From: CAYSWV01 sp964434865
Lineage (GTDB): Bacteria; Cyanobacteriota; Cyanobacteriia; Thermostichales; Thermostichaceae
Length of the DNA stretch: 64,000 bases
Assembly (NCBI GenBank): GCA_964434865.1
Contig: CAYSWV010000013.1
Location: 25,858 to 89,857 of the forward strand
Direction: 5' to 3'
The notes under the pieces were generated by a model, which was given only the letters and a program-made list of their open reading frames with translations, ran no database searches and was not told the origin of the DNA. Below, piece by piece: positions 43,601-51,684 of the stretch (its first letter is position 1; every line of letters starts with the position of its first letter). Made by a program: the position numbers and the translations under genes.

Positions 43601-43996
43601 ATGCGATATGTACCTCTAGTGGCTCGAATCTGTTTAGCTCTCATTTTTCTGAGGGCTGGGATCAACCATACCTTAGGATTCTCTGGCTTTGTTAATGCGA
43701 TCGCTCAAGCTTTACCCTTAGCACCTTTATTGGCCATTGGTACCATCATTTTTCAATTACTTGGAGCCACGTCTTTGATTTTGGGCTATAAGATCAAAAT
43801 CGGAGCTAGTTTATTGATTCTGTTTTTGATTCCAGCTTCGCTTGTATTCCATAATTTCATTGCTGATCCTGCCGAAGTGAATTCTTTTTTGAAAAATGTT
43901 GGCCTGATCGGCGGTTTATTAATGGTTATCTACACCGGTGCAGGTCCAGTTAGTCTAGATGGAGTGCCTAAGCGAGAGTCTCCTTTACAGTATTAA
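43601..43996 (+). CDS. DoxX-family membrane protein
   Basis: 131 residues, four membrane helices (about 6-23, 44-62, 66-86 and 98-115). The first helix carries LALIFLRAGINHTLGF, typical of the DoxX/DoxD-like family, some of whose members are linked to redox or thiol stress. The exact function is unknown. The last codons and the stop (CAG TAT TAA) form part of a 16-bp tandem duplication. GGAG lies about eight bases before the ATG. No operon partner. Confidence 0.85.
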   Translation: MRYVPLVARICLALIFLRAGINHTLGFSGFVNAIAQALPLAPLLAIGTIIFQLLGATSLILGYKIKIGASLLILFLIPASLVFHNFIADPAEVNSFLKNVGLIGGLLMVIYTGAGPVSLDGVPKRESPLQY

Positions 43997-44048
43997 GTGA
44001 TTACAGTATTAAGTGATTATCCTTTGATCTAGACTTTTGATCTAGACT
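43987..44048. repeat. Two adjacent micro-duplications at the 3' end of the DoxX gene
   Basis: A 16-bp unit ACAGTATTAAGTGATT occurs perfectly twice (43987-44002 and 44003-44018). The first copy includes the stop codon. Four bases later a 13-bp unit TTTGATCTAGACT occurs perfectly twice (44023-44035 and 44036-44048). Confidence 0.95.
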
Positions 44049-44164
44049 TTCAATCCAGATTTTACCGATGGCCCAGTTCAATACTTCAAGCTATACTGGG
44101 TTCCAGATAATAGCATCCCTAAAATAGTTCAGTTATTTCAATCACCAGATCTTGATGACAGGAC

Positions 44165-44362
44165 TCACACTAACCGGTGCAGGGGAGGTGTAAGTAACAG
44201 AGCTTCTTGTTCTAAGCTATAGCAGTACTGATCTAACCAAACCGTTCTAGCTTCAGGATACATTGGCGATTCCATGAAATCGTACCGAGCTTTACCAGCT
44301 ACCTGAGCGGCTCGATCAATGAGATCTAGTAAGTGGGGAGAGGTGTTATGGCTATCTAACAT
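44165..44362 (-). CDS. Small hypothetical protein
   Basis: 65 residues, soluble and helical, with LLDLIDRAAQVAGKARYDFM, PMYPEARTVWLDQYCYSLEQEAL and a short hydrophobic end. The amino-acid usage is ordinary and the frame is not the shadow of another gene, so it is probably real. No family is recognised. It lies alone upstream of and opposite to the N-ATPase operon. Confidence 0.5.
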   Translation of the reverse strand: MLDSHNTSPHLLDLIDRAAQVAGKARYDFMESPMYPEARTVWLDQYCYSLEQEALLLTPPLHRLV

Positions 44363-44775
44363 GTAACTATCTAACCTGCTTTTCGATAGATCATCTACTG
44401 AGTTGATAGCTCAGCATACACTTGTGATCAAGGCAGTGAATCCAATCTGCAACACTTCAAGACAAAACTTGACACTGCTTTGACTATGATTGCTGCCAAC
44501 CTAATAGGATTGTTGCAACCTAGGGTGTCTCTCGATAAGCTGCTTCAGTTTTAATTTCAACGCTACCTAAGGTTGGTGGGATTCCAGCTTAAGGCCTAGC
44601 AACACAATCTAGAGCAATAACCAGCATCAGCCCAGAGTAATCGTTAGCTTTAAGGATAGTTGCGATTGTAAATGTGATGATTGTTCTCAGACTTAAAATA
44701 GATATGGGTAGGGATGCCCCCTTTGAACCCGAGGACTCTGGGTAGGTCAACCTTGAAATCGTGAGGATAGGCCTT
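44363..44775. other. Upstream region of the N-ATPase operon
   Basis: About 410 bases without a supported gene. It should contain the promoter of the nine-gene operon. TTGACT with TAATAG 16 bases downstream (about 44482-44509) is a weak sigma-70-like candidate. The ribosome site GAGGATAGG lies right before the first ATG. Confidence 0.45.
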
Positions 44776-46146
44776 ATGAGTGGCACCATTACAGCAGTAC
44801 GTGGAAGTGTTGTTGATGTTAGCTTTCCTAACGAACTACCTTCCTTGCATAGCCTCCTGAAAACGGATGGTGATTGCCCTGTCTATATTGAGGTCGCTCA
44901 ATTTCTGAGTCCTCATCGGATTCGAGGATTGGCCTTGCAACCCACTCAGGGCTTAGCCCGAGGGACTCCTGTTTGGGATTTGGGGCACCCCATGCAAGTT
45001 CCAGTGGGAGATCGGGTGTTGGGCCATATGTTTAATGCTTTTGCTGATCCCCTTGATGATATTCCTTTTGTCTCTGAAGGAGACTCTCGCTCAATTTATC
45101 AGTCACCGTTGCCCTTGAATCAACGCACAACCTTAACCGAACTGTTCCCTACCGGCATTAAAGCCATTGATGTGTTAGCCCCCTTAGAACGAGGGGGGAA
45201 AGCAGGATTATTCGGAGGGGCTGGAGTTGGTAAAACAGTGCTCGTCACTGAGATGATCCATAACGTGATCAGTCAGATTCGGGGTGTCAGTATTTTCTGT
45301 GGAATTGGTGAGCGCAACCGAGAGGCCGAAGAACTTTACCGAGAGATGCAAGAGGCGGGTGTTTTACCCAATACTGTGATGGTTTTTGGGCAGATGAATG
45401 AGCCACCAGGTGTACGATTTCGTGTGGGCCATGTTGCCTTGACTATGGCAGAGTACTTCCGAGATGTAGTGCATCAGGATGTGCTGTTGATGATCGATAA
45501 TATGTTCCGCTTTATTCAGGCAGGGTCAGAAGTGTCTGGATTAATGGGGCAATTGCCGTCTCGAGTGGGCTATCAGCCTACCTTGGCCACAGAGCTAGCT
45601 GAATTGGAAGAACGAATCAGCAGTACCACAACGGGAGCCATTACATCAGTTCAAGCGGTTTATGTTCCGGCTGATGACTTAACTGATCCTGCCGCTGTAC
45701 ATACCTTTTCTCATCTTTCAACGTCGATTGTATTGTCACGTAAGCGTATGAGCGAAGGCCTCTACCCGGCTATCGATCCGTTTCAGTCTGGCTCGAAATT
45801 ATTGACTCCCGCTGTAGTTGGGGATCGCCACTATCAAATTGCTCAAGCGGTTCGTAAAACTCTGGCGATTTATGAAGACTTGAAAGACATTATTGCCATG
45901 CTAGGGTTAGAAGAATTAGCCCAGTCTGAGCGGCAAACTGTGTATCGAGCTCGGCGCCTAGAACGCTTTCTCACCCAGCCTTTTTTCACGACTGAGCAGT
46001 TTACAGGTTTACCGGGTTGTCTAGTGACAGTAGACGATGCTCTGACAGGTTGCGAACAGATTTTGAATGATGAATTTTCTCACATTTCTGAGCAATCACT
46101 TTACATGATCGGCACCCTTGCAGAGATTAAACCTATTGACCTCTAG
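44776..46146 (+). CDS. atpD: N-ATPase beta subunit
   Basis: Catalytic nucleotide-binding subunit of the alternative, Na+-type F1F0-ATPase. 456 residues: N-terminal barrel (GTITAVRGSVVDVSF), Walker A GGAGVGKTVLV (near 155), catalytic Glu in GIGERNREAEELY, and the conserved TSVQAVYVPADDLTDPA. The loop equivalent to DELSEED reads EELAQSER, with fewer acidic residues. The frame is open from GTG 44761, but ATG 44776 follows GAGGATAGG and fits the family. It is first in the gene order atpDCQRBEFAG, which is diagnostic of N-ATPases. It is distinct from the housekeeping ATP synthase that a cyanobacterium must also have. Confidence 0.95.
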   Translation: MSGTITAVRGSVVDVSFPNELPSLHSLLKTDGDCPVYIEVAQFLSPHRIRGLALQPTQGLARGTPVWDLGHPMQVPVGDRVLGHMFNAFADPLDDIPFVSEGDSRSIYQSPLPLNQRTTLTELFPTGIKAIDVLAPLERGGKAGLFGGAGVGKTVLVTEMIHNVISQIRGVSIFCGIGERNREAEELYREMQEAGVLPNTVMVFGQMNEPPGVRFRVGHVALTMAEYFRDVVHQDVLLMIDNMFRFIQAGSEVSGLMGQLPSRVGYQPTLATELAELEERISSTTTGAITSVQAVYVPADDLTDPAAVHTFSHLSTSIVLSRKRMSEGLYPAIDPFQSGSKLLTPAVVGDRHYQIAQAVRKTLAIYEDLKDIIAMLGLEELAQSERQTVYRARRLERFLTQPFFTTEQFTGLPGCLVTVDDALTGCEQILNDEFSHISEQSLYMIGTLAEIKPIDL

Positions 46147-46206
46147 TTTTGATCCCTAAACCCCTAGATCTTAATGATCGTCAATGTAGGATTTTGAGCA
46201 AGCAAT

Positions 46207-46584
46207 ATGTTTCTCAAGGTATTACTGCCAACTGGAATTTTGATCAGTCAGCCTGTAAGCAAAATTTTAGCTGAGGGTATGAATGGATCCTTTTGCTTGC
46301 TGCCTCGCCATATTGATTGTGTGGCAGTACTGGTTCCTGGCATTTTGACCTTCCTTGACCAACAAGAGTGTGAAGTGTTTTTGGCTGTTGATGCGGGGAT
46401 CTTAGTGAAATGTGGATCTGAGGTGTTAGTATCAACTCGCCATGCTGTCCAAGGCAGCGATTTAGCAACCCTGAAACAAGCTGTAGTGACTCAATTTCAA
46501 CAGCTGGATGAGCGTGAACGGCAAACCCGAACAGCCATGGCCCAACTGGAATCTAACCTAGTGCGATTGTTTATGAAGCTTTGA
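46207..46584 (+). CDS. atpC: N-ATPase epsilon subunit
   Basis: Central-stalk epsilon subunit of the N-ATPase. 125 residues: an N-terminal beta-sandwich (MFLKVLLPTGILISQPVSKI, then GSFCLLPRHIDCVAVLVPGI) and a helical C-terminal part (DLATLKQAVVTQFQQLDERE). The barrel keeps the LLPRHxD segment typical of epsilon. It follows atpD by 60 bases and precedes atpQ by 9. Sequence divergence from photosynthetic epsilon subunits is high, as expected for this laterally spread operon type. Confidence 0.9.
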   Translation: MFLKVLLPTGILISQPVSKILAEGMNGSFCLLPRHIDCVAVLVPGILTFLDQQECEVFLAVDAGILVKCGSEVLVSTRHAVQGSDLATLKQAVVTQFQQLDERERQTRTAMAQLESNLVRLFMKL

Positions 46585-46593
46585 GACAAGATT

Positions 46594-46872
46594 ATGGACA
46601 AACCACCACTCATTGAGGAAGTGTCTCGCAAAGCAGCTCGTAAGTTACGTTCTCGCCGTGAGTCCAAGAGTGTTTGGTTTGGTTTTGGCTTGTTTGGCTT
46701 AGTAGGATGGTCAGTAATGGTGCCAACCTTGATGGGTATTGGTCTAGGCGTGTGGATAGATCAGCAGGCCTATAGTCAGTACTCCTGGACCTTGATGTTA
46801 ATGATTTTAGGGGTGAGCTTAGGATGTCTAAATGCCTGGTACTGGATTCAACGAGAGAGTAACCCAGACTAG
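46594..46872 (+). CDS. atpQ: N-ATPase accessory membrane protein AtpQ (AtpI/AtpZ-like)
   Basis: 92 residues: a basic N terminus (KAARKLRSRRESKSVWFG) and two membrane helices (about 28-50 and 63-83), separated by the short GVWIDQQ loop. Size, position and the PTLMGIGLGVWID sequence match AtpQ, the AtpI/AtpZ-like protein found in N-ATPase operons, thought to help assemble or load the c-ring. It stands between atpC and atpR, as in other N-ATPase operons. Confidence 0.88.
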   Translation: MDKPPLIEEVSRKAARKLRSRRESKSVWFGFGLFGLVGWSVMVPTLMGIGLGVWIDQQAYSQYSWTLMLMILGVSLGCLNAWYWIQRESNPD

Positions 46873-46910
46873 GACAGGTCTAACTCAATGATCAAGTCAC
46901 TCAGATAGCC

Positions 46911-47231
46911 ATGAACAATGAGTTCTCTTTGATAGTTGTATTCATCTTGGGCGTGGGGGTCGGCAGTGCCTATTTTGCCAATTTATGGTGGACTATCCAT
47001 CATCTACCCTATGCTCAACAACACTTGCGCTGGTTTTTAGTGAGCTGGTTGATCAGGACACTAGGCTTCTTAGGGGGAGCAGCAGCCAGTATCTACCCAG
47101 TCAGGGATCCTAGTCAAAAAGGTTTGTTTTTGTCTGTCTATCTTGTCGGCCTGCTTCTCGCTCGAAGTATTTGCCTGCTAAGCCTACCTGTAGAGCCTGA
47201 TCATCACCATGATATGACATCGGAGTGCTAG
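46911..47231 (+). CDS. atpR: N-ATPase-specific membrane protein AtpR
   Basis: 106 residues with three membrane helices (about 6-24, 38-60 and 70-92). Arginines sit inside helix 2 (SWLIRTLGF) and helix 3 (LLLARSICLL). Such buried arginines are the feature used to propose that AtpR contacts the carboxylates of the c-ring during assembly. It is found only in N-ATPase operons. A histidine-rich C-terminal tail (DHHHDM) is an individual feature here. atpB begins three bases after its stop. Confidence 0.88.
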   Translation: MNNEFSLIVVFILGVGVGSAYFANLWWTIHHLPYAQQHLRWFLVSWLIRTLGFLGGAAASIYPVRDPSQKGLFLSVYLVGLLLARSICLLSLPVEPDHHHDMTSEC

Positions 47232-47233
47232 CT

Positions 47234-47935
47234 ATGAACCTCACACCTGATTCCATAGTTCTCTGGCAAGGGTACGGTATGACGCTGAATGCAACTTTAG
47301 TCTTTACTTGGATCACAATTGTAGGACTGGCCATTGCCTGTTGGGGAATTACACGCCAGCTCTCAATCAATACTCCTCTAGATCACTGGCAGAACAGCTT
47401 GGAAGTGATTGTAACCACCTTAAATGATCAGATTCGAGAGATTAGTGACCAAGATCCAGAGCCTTTTTTACCCTTTGTCGGTAGCCTATTTCTGTTTATT
47501 GCTGCTTCTAATGTCCTAAGTGTGATTCCAGGCTATGTACCCCCTACTGGATCTCTGTCTACCACAGCTGCCTTATCATTATGTGTCTTCATCGCAGTGC
47601 CTATCTATGGGATCCGACACCAGGGTCTAGGGCCGTATTTGAAACAGTATCTACAACCGACACCCATTATGTTGCCATTCAATCTATTAGGTGACTTTTC
47701 TCGGACATTAGCGCTGGCTGTGCGACTGTTTGGGAATGTGATGAGTGGCACTATGATCGTAGGGATTCTTCTTTCAGTGGCTCCCCTAATCTTTCCTGTT
47801 TTGATGCAATTGATGGGATTACTAACAGGATTGATTCAGGCTTACATTTTTGCAGTGCTAGCTATGGTCTATATCGGGGCAGCTACACGAGTTCAGCCAA
47901 CCATTCAAACATCAAAAGGAGATATCAATGGATAG
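47234..47935 (+). CDS. atpB: N-ATPase subunit a
   Basis: Membrane stator subunit that forms the ion half-channels beside the c-ring. 233 residues with about five or six helices. The essential arginine is present in TLALAVRLFGNVMSG (near 165), and the conserved LIQAYIFAVLAMVYIG helix follows. The frame extends upstream to a GTG at 47225, but ATG 47234 has GGAG at a good distance and lies just after atpR, so it is chosen. Its last eight bases overlap the start of atpE. Confidence 0.94.
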   Translation: MNLTPDSIVLWQGYGMTLNATLVFTWITIVGLAIACWGITRQLSINTPLDHWQNSLEVIVTTLNDQIREISDQDPEPFLPFVGSLFLFIAASNVLSVIPGYVPPTGSLSTTAALSLCVFIAVPIYGIRHQGLGPYLKQYLQPTPIMLPFNLLGDFSRTLALAVRLFGNVMSGTMIVGILLSVAPLIFPVLMQLMGLLTGLIQAYIFAVLAMVYIGAATRVQPTIQTSKGDING

Positions 47936-48206
47936 TTTGACTGTAGTCGCCATTAGCTCAATTGTGATGGCAAGTATCACCATTATGGTGGGATCTATTG
48001 GACCCGCTTTGGGGGAAGCTCGGGCTGTGGCTCAAGCTCTCAGTTCTATTGCTCAACAACCTGATGAGGGTCGTACCATCACTCGGACTCTATTTGTGGG
48101 TTTAGCCCTGGTAGAATCTACCGCCATCTACTGTCTGGTGGTGACTTTAATTTTAATTTTTGCGAATCCCTTTTGGAGTTATTTTCTGAGCCAGGTAGGT
48201 GATTAG
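47928..48206 (+). CDS. atpE: N-ATPase subunit c (Na+-binding ring subunit)
   Basis: Ring-forming proteolipid of 92 residues, two helices. Aligned with the Ilyobacter Na+ ring, the ligands are all present: E30 (in place of Gln32), E63, S64, T65 and Y68 (in LVESTAIYCLVV). The combination of a carboxylate in helix 1 (PALGEARAVAQAL) and the ES-T-Y set in helix 2 is typical of N-ATPases and predicts Na+ coupling. The ribosome site AAAGGAGA precedes the ATG. It overlaps atpB by eight bases. Confidence 0.95.
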   Translation: MDSLTVVAISSIVMASITIMVGSIGPALGEARAVAQALSSIAQQPDEGRTITRTLFVGLALVESTAIYCLVVTLILIFANPFWSYFLSQVGD

Positions 48207-48983
48207 ATGTTGCTGGACGGGTTTACAGTTGTAGCCCAAATGATCAATTTCATCATTCTAGTGGTGGTTTTGAAGACATTTCTGTACAAACCTATCACCA
48301 CCGTTATGATCCAACGGAAAGCGCAGATCCAACAACAGCTGGATCAAGCTGCTGCACAAATGGAACAAGCTCAACAAGAAAAGCTGCACTTTCAACAAAA
48401 GCAGCACGGGTTAGATCAGCATCGAGCCGAGTTATTAGCCAACATTCAAGCTGACATAGATACTTACAAACACCAACTACTAGCTGAGGCTAAAGCTGAC
48501 GTTGAGGCTACTCGCCAGAAATGGCAACAAGGTTTGATCGAGGAGCAGCGACGGTTGGCTCAAACGATGCAGCATCACATTGGACGAGTCTTAACCCAGA
48601 CAGTGCAAGATATTTTGGTTGATCTGACCAACTCTCAGATGGAATATCAACTCGCGGCGGTCTTTTTAGATCAATTGCACCACTTACCCAAAGCCGATCG
48701 TTGCCGTATTCAAGCCACCTTAGCTCATAGTGTCAATCCGTCAGCTACTGTAACAACATCCTTTGCCTTACCACCTGAGCTACGTCAAACCTTGACCCAA
48801 CAGATCCAACTTCACTTAGGAGCTGCCATCTCAATTCAATTTCACCAAGTTGAGCAAGAGGCGTGCAGTATTGAATTACAGATTGCTGGGTATCGTCTAA
48901 GTTGGGGTCTAGCCCCCTATGTAGCAGCGCTTCAAACCCAACTCAAGCGAGCACTTGAAACCAGCCTCAACTATCCCAACTAA
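48207..48983 (+). CDS. atpF: N-ATPase subunit b with delta-like C-terminal extension
   Basis: 258 residues, longer than a normal b subunit (about 160). One N-terminal membrane helix (about 6-24) is followed by a very glutamine-rich helix (about 30-135) and a C-terminal domain (about 140-258). In that domain ALPPELRQTLTQQIQLHLGA and ELQIAGYRLSWGLAPYVAAL look like the end of a delta subunit. No separate atpH exists in the operon, so this protein probably supplies both functions, as in other N-ATPases. It begins at the base after the atpE stop. Confidence 0.9.
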   Translation: MLLDGFTVVAQMINFIILVVVLKTFLYKPITTVMIQRKAQIQQQLDQAAAQMEQAQQEKLHFQQKQHGLDQHRAELLANIQADIDTYKHQLLAEAKADVEATRQKWQQGLIEEQRRLAQTMQHHIGRVLTQTVQDILVDLTNSQMEYQLAAVFLDQLHHLPKADRCRIQATLAHSVNPSATVTTSFALPPELRQTLTQQIQLHLGAAISIQFHQVEQEACSIELQIAGYRLSWGLAPYVAALQTQLKRALETSLNYPN

Positions 48984-48992
48984 GGTTTACTC

Positions 48993-50552
48993 ATGTCAAC
49001 TACAGAGTCTTTTGCCCTGGAGCCAACCATCCAGCAGGTGCTCAATTCATGGGATGCTCTAATGAAGCACCACAAGCCTAAACTAGAGGTGATTGAAGTA
49101 GGCCACATCACAACTTTGGGTCAAGGTATTGCTCAAGTAAGAGGCCTGCCTACGGTTCAATCGGAAGAACTACTTGAATTTCCAGATCAGATATTGGGGA
49201 TGGCCCTAAATTTAGATGAAACAGAAGTTGGCGTTGTCTTATTCGATCAGGCTCCTAACCTGAAAGCTGGTGATGAAGTCTATCGCACTGGCCGAGTTAT
49301 GGATACACCAGTTGGCCCAGAGTTACTAGGTCGGGTGGTAGATGCTATGGGCCGGCCTTTGGATGGTCAGGGGCCTTTAACTACTTTAGATCGCTTACCT
49401 ATTGAACGGTCTGCTCCTGCTATTCTTGATCGCGCACCTGTCACAGTACCCTTACAAACAGGTATTAAGGCCATTGATACTCTGATTCCGATTGGTCGAG
49501 GCCAACGTGAACTGATCTTAGGAGATCGACAGACGGGTAAAACCGCCATCGCCTTGGAGACCATCTTGAACCAGAAAGGGAACGGTGTGATCTCAATCTA
49601 CTGTGCCATTGGACAACGAAGCTCATCAGTTGCCAGTCTAATTGCTGACTTACATCGCTATGGCGTGATAGATCAGTGCATTGTGGTTGTAGCTGGCGGA
49701 GAAACACCACCTGGATTGCAATATATTACGCCTTATGCTGCCACCACAATGGGTGAATATTTTATGGCACAAGGACGAGATGTGGTAGTCGTCTATGATG
49801 ACTTAATCCAGCATGCCCGTGCCTATCGAGAACTCTCCCTACTGCTCCGTCGCCCACCTGGTCGTGAGGCCTTTCCCGGTGACATTTTTTATATTCATTC
49901 GCGGCTGCTGGAGCGAGCCACCCACCTCAAACCTGAGTTAGGCGGAGGATCGCTCACCGCATTACCGATTGCTGAAACCGAAGCTCAAAACCTGTCTGCT
50001 TATATCCCCACCAACTTGGTTTCCATTACAGACGGTCAAATTTACTTGACACCTGATCTATTTCAAAAGGGTATGTTGCCTGCGATTGATGTTGGCAAGT
50101 CGGTCTCACGAGTAGGCGGTAAAACCCAGCTGCCCGCTTATCGCTCAGTTGCTAGTTCCTTACGGCTGTCCTATGCTCAGTTTGAAGAGTTAGAAGTCTT
50201 TTCTCGCTTCGGTACCCATCTTAATTCATCAACCCGTCAGGCTTTAGAACGGGGCCAACGAGTGCGAGAAGTGTTAAAGCAAAAACAGTTTCATCCTCTC
50301 CCAGTATCTGATCAAATCGCTGTCCTAGTAGCTGTCACTCAAGGCCTCCTAGATCAGGTGCCCTTAGATCAAGTGCCTATTGTGGAGGAAGCCATATGTC
50401 AAGCTGTCAAGTACCACCTCACCGATCTTTGCTCACAGATCGAACAGGGTGCCCAGCTGAGTTCTGCAGATCGCAGTACCATTTTACAGGTTGGGCAAGA
50501 GGTGGTTACCGCCCATCAATCAGGCACTCATGGGACTCTTAGATCCATTTAG
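48993..50552 (+). CDS. atpA: N-ATPase alpha subunit
   Basis: Non-catalytic nucleotide-binding subunit of the F1 hexamer. 519 residues: an N-terminal barrel preceded by a 30-residue extension, Walker A GDRQTGKTAIA (near 178), VSITDGQIYL (near 350) and the arginine-finger segment SVSRVGGK (near 375). The order alpha after b, without atpH between, is characteristic of the N-ATPase operon and differs from the photosynthetic atp1 operon. Nine bases separate it from atpF and 19 from atpG. Confidence 0.95.
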   Translation: MSTTESFALEPTIQQVLNSWDALMKHHKPKLEVIEVGHITTLGQGIAQVRGLPTVQSEELLEFPDQILGMALNLDETEVGVVLFDQAPNLKAGDEVYRTGRVMDTPVGPELLGRVVDAMGRPLDGQGPLTTLDRLPIERSAPAILDRAPVTVPLQTGIKAIDTLIPIGRGQRELILGDRQTGKTAIALETILNQKGNGVISIYCAIGQRSSSVASLIADLHRYGVIDQCIVVVAGGETPPGLQYITPYAATTMGEYFMAQGRDVVVVYDDLIQHARAYRELSLLLRRPPGREAFPGDIFYIHSRLLERATHLKPELGGGSLTALPIAETEAQNLSAYIPTNLVSITDGQIYLTPDLFQKGMLPAIDVGKSVSRVGGKTQLPAYRSVASSLRLSYAQFEELEVFSRFGTHLNSSTRQALERGQRVREVLKQKQFHPLPVSDQIAVLVAVTQGLLDQVPLDQVPIVEEAICQAVKYHLTDLCSQIEQGAQLSSADRSTILQVGQEVVTAHQSGTHGTLRSI

Positions 50553-50571
50553 ACATCGGGTAGGAGATAGT

Positions 50572-51537
50572 ATGCAAACTCGTGAGGTCCTTAAACACAA
50601 AATCGATACCGCTCAAGACTTGCAAGCTATTGTCAAAATGATGAAAGCTCTAGCTGCCGTCAGTATTCGTCAGTATGAAAAAGCCATACAATCCTTGACT
50701 GACTATAACCGGACCTTAGAGTTAGCCCTTCAAGCCATGTTACAGTCAGCTGTTCTTCAAGGCACGTTATCAACCCAGCCTTTACTGTCACTATCTCCAA
50801 CACAGTCCTCTCTTCAGGCTTCGAGGCTAGCCGTTGTTATATTTGGCTCCGATCAAGGCATGTGTGGACGATTTAATGACACTTTATCTCAGTTTACTTT
50901 GAATCAATTGCCATCGATCGCTATACCTTCAACTCCTCCCTTTGTCTTAGTCGTAGGTCAGCGGTTAGGAGATCGGTGGCAAACTCTGGGACAACCCCTT
51001 GCCAATTGTTTCTCGGTCCCCAGTTCAGTGGATGGTATTACACCCTTGGTCCAGACGCTGGTGTTGGAATTAGAGGCCTGGCGGACTGGCTCTGGTCTAA
51101 CCCAAGGTGACCCATTACAGCCAATCTTAGTATTTCACAATCGTTGTTTAAGTAGTTCAACGTATACTCCTTATTTCTTTCAACTCTTTCCATTTCAGGT
51201 CAGCTGGATTAAGCAGTTACAGCAACAAACCTGGCAATCCCGTTGTCTACCTCTGATCATGACAGGTAGTGATCAAACGCCTCTCCAAGTTGGCCAACAG
51301 CTCTTTTCAGAGTTATTTCGACAGATCTTTTTTGTCAGTATCTATCGAGCTTGCGCTGAATCACTGGCCAGTGAACATGCCAGTCGGTTAGCTGCTATGC
51401 AAGTTGCCGAAAAAAATATCGCTGAACGATTGACTGCTCTACAGTTTGAATTTCAACAGCAACGTCAAACCACTATAACTGAAGAACTGTTAGACATTGT
51501 GGCAGGCTTTGAGGCACTCGGTAAACCATCAAGCTAG
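50572..51537 (+). CDS. atpG: N-ATPase gamma subunit
   Basis: Rotary shaft of F1. 321 residues with N- and C-terminal coiled-coil helices (EVLKHKIDTAQDLQAIVKMM and AAMQVAEKNIAERLTALQFE) and a Rossmann-like middle with VIFGSDQGMCGRFND. The open frame extends back to 50491, inside atpA. GTAGGAGA places the true start at ATG 50572. The short regulatory cysteine loop of photosynthetic gamma is not apparent. It is the last gene of the N-ATPase operon. Confidence 0.93.
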   Translation: MQTREVLKHKIDTAQDLQAIVKMMKALAAVSIRQYEKAIQSLTDYNRTLELALQAMLQSAVLQGTLSTQPLLSLSPTQSSLQASRLAVVIFGSDQGMCGRFNDTLSQFTLNQLPSIAIPSTPPFVLVVGQRLGDRWQTLGQPLANCFSVPSSVDGITPLVQTLVLELEAWRTGSGLTQGDPLQPILVFHNRCLSSSTYTPYFFQLFPFQVSWIKQLQQQTWQSRCLPLIMTGSDQTPLQVGQQLFSELFRQIFFVSIYRACAESLASEHASRLAAMQVAEKNIAERLTALQFEFQQQRQTTITEELLDIVAGFEALGKPSS

Positions 51538-51684
51538 ATCACTGAACAATATGCTACAAAATGCAACTATACCAGCTCTAGACAGCTACGGTTCTTGATA
51601 AGATCTGAGTTAAAGACAGCCGAGTCAGCAGTGTTAGTGAGTACCACTACTCGTTAAGTGTTGTTTCAATGTCATTTATGATCT

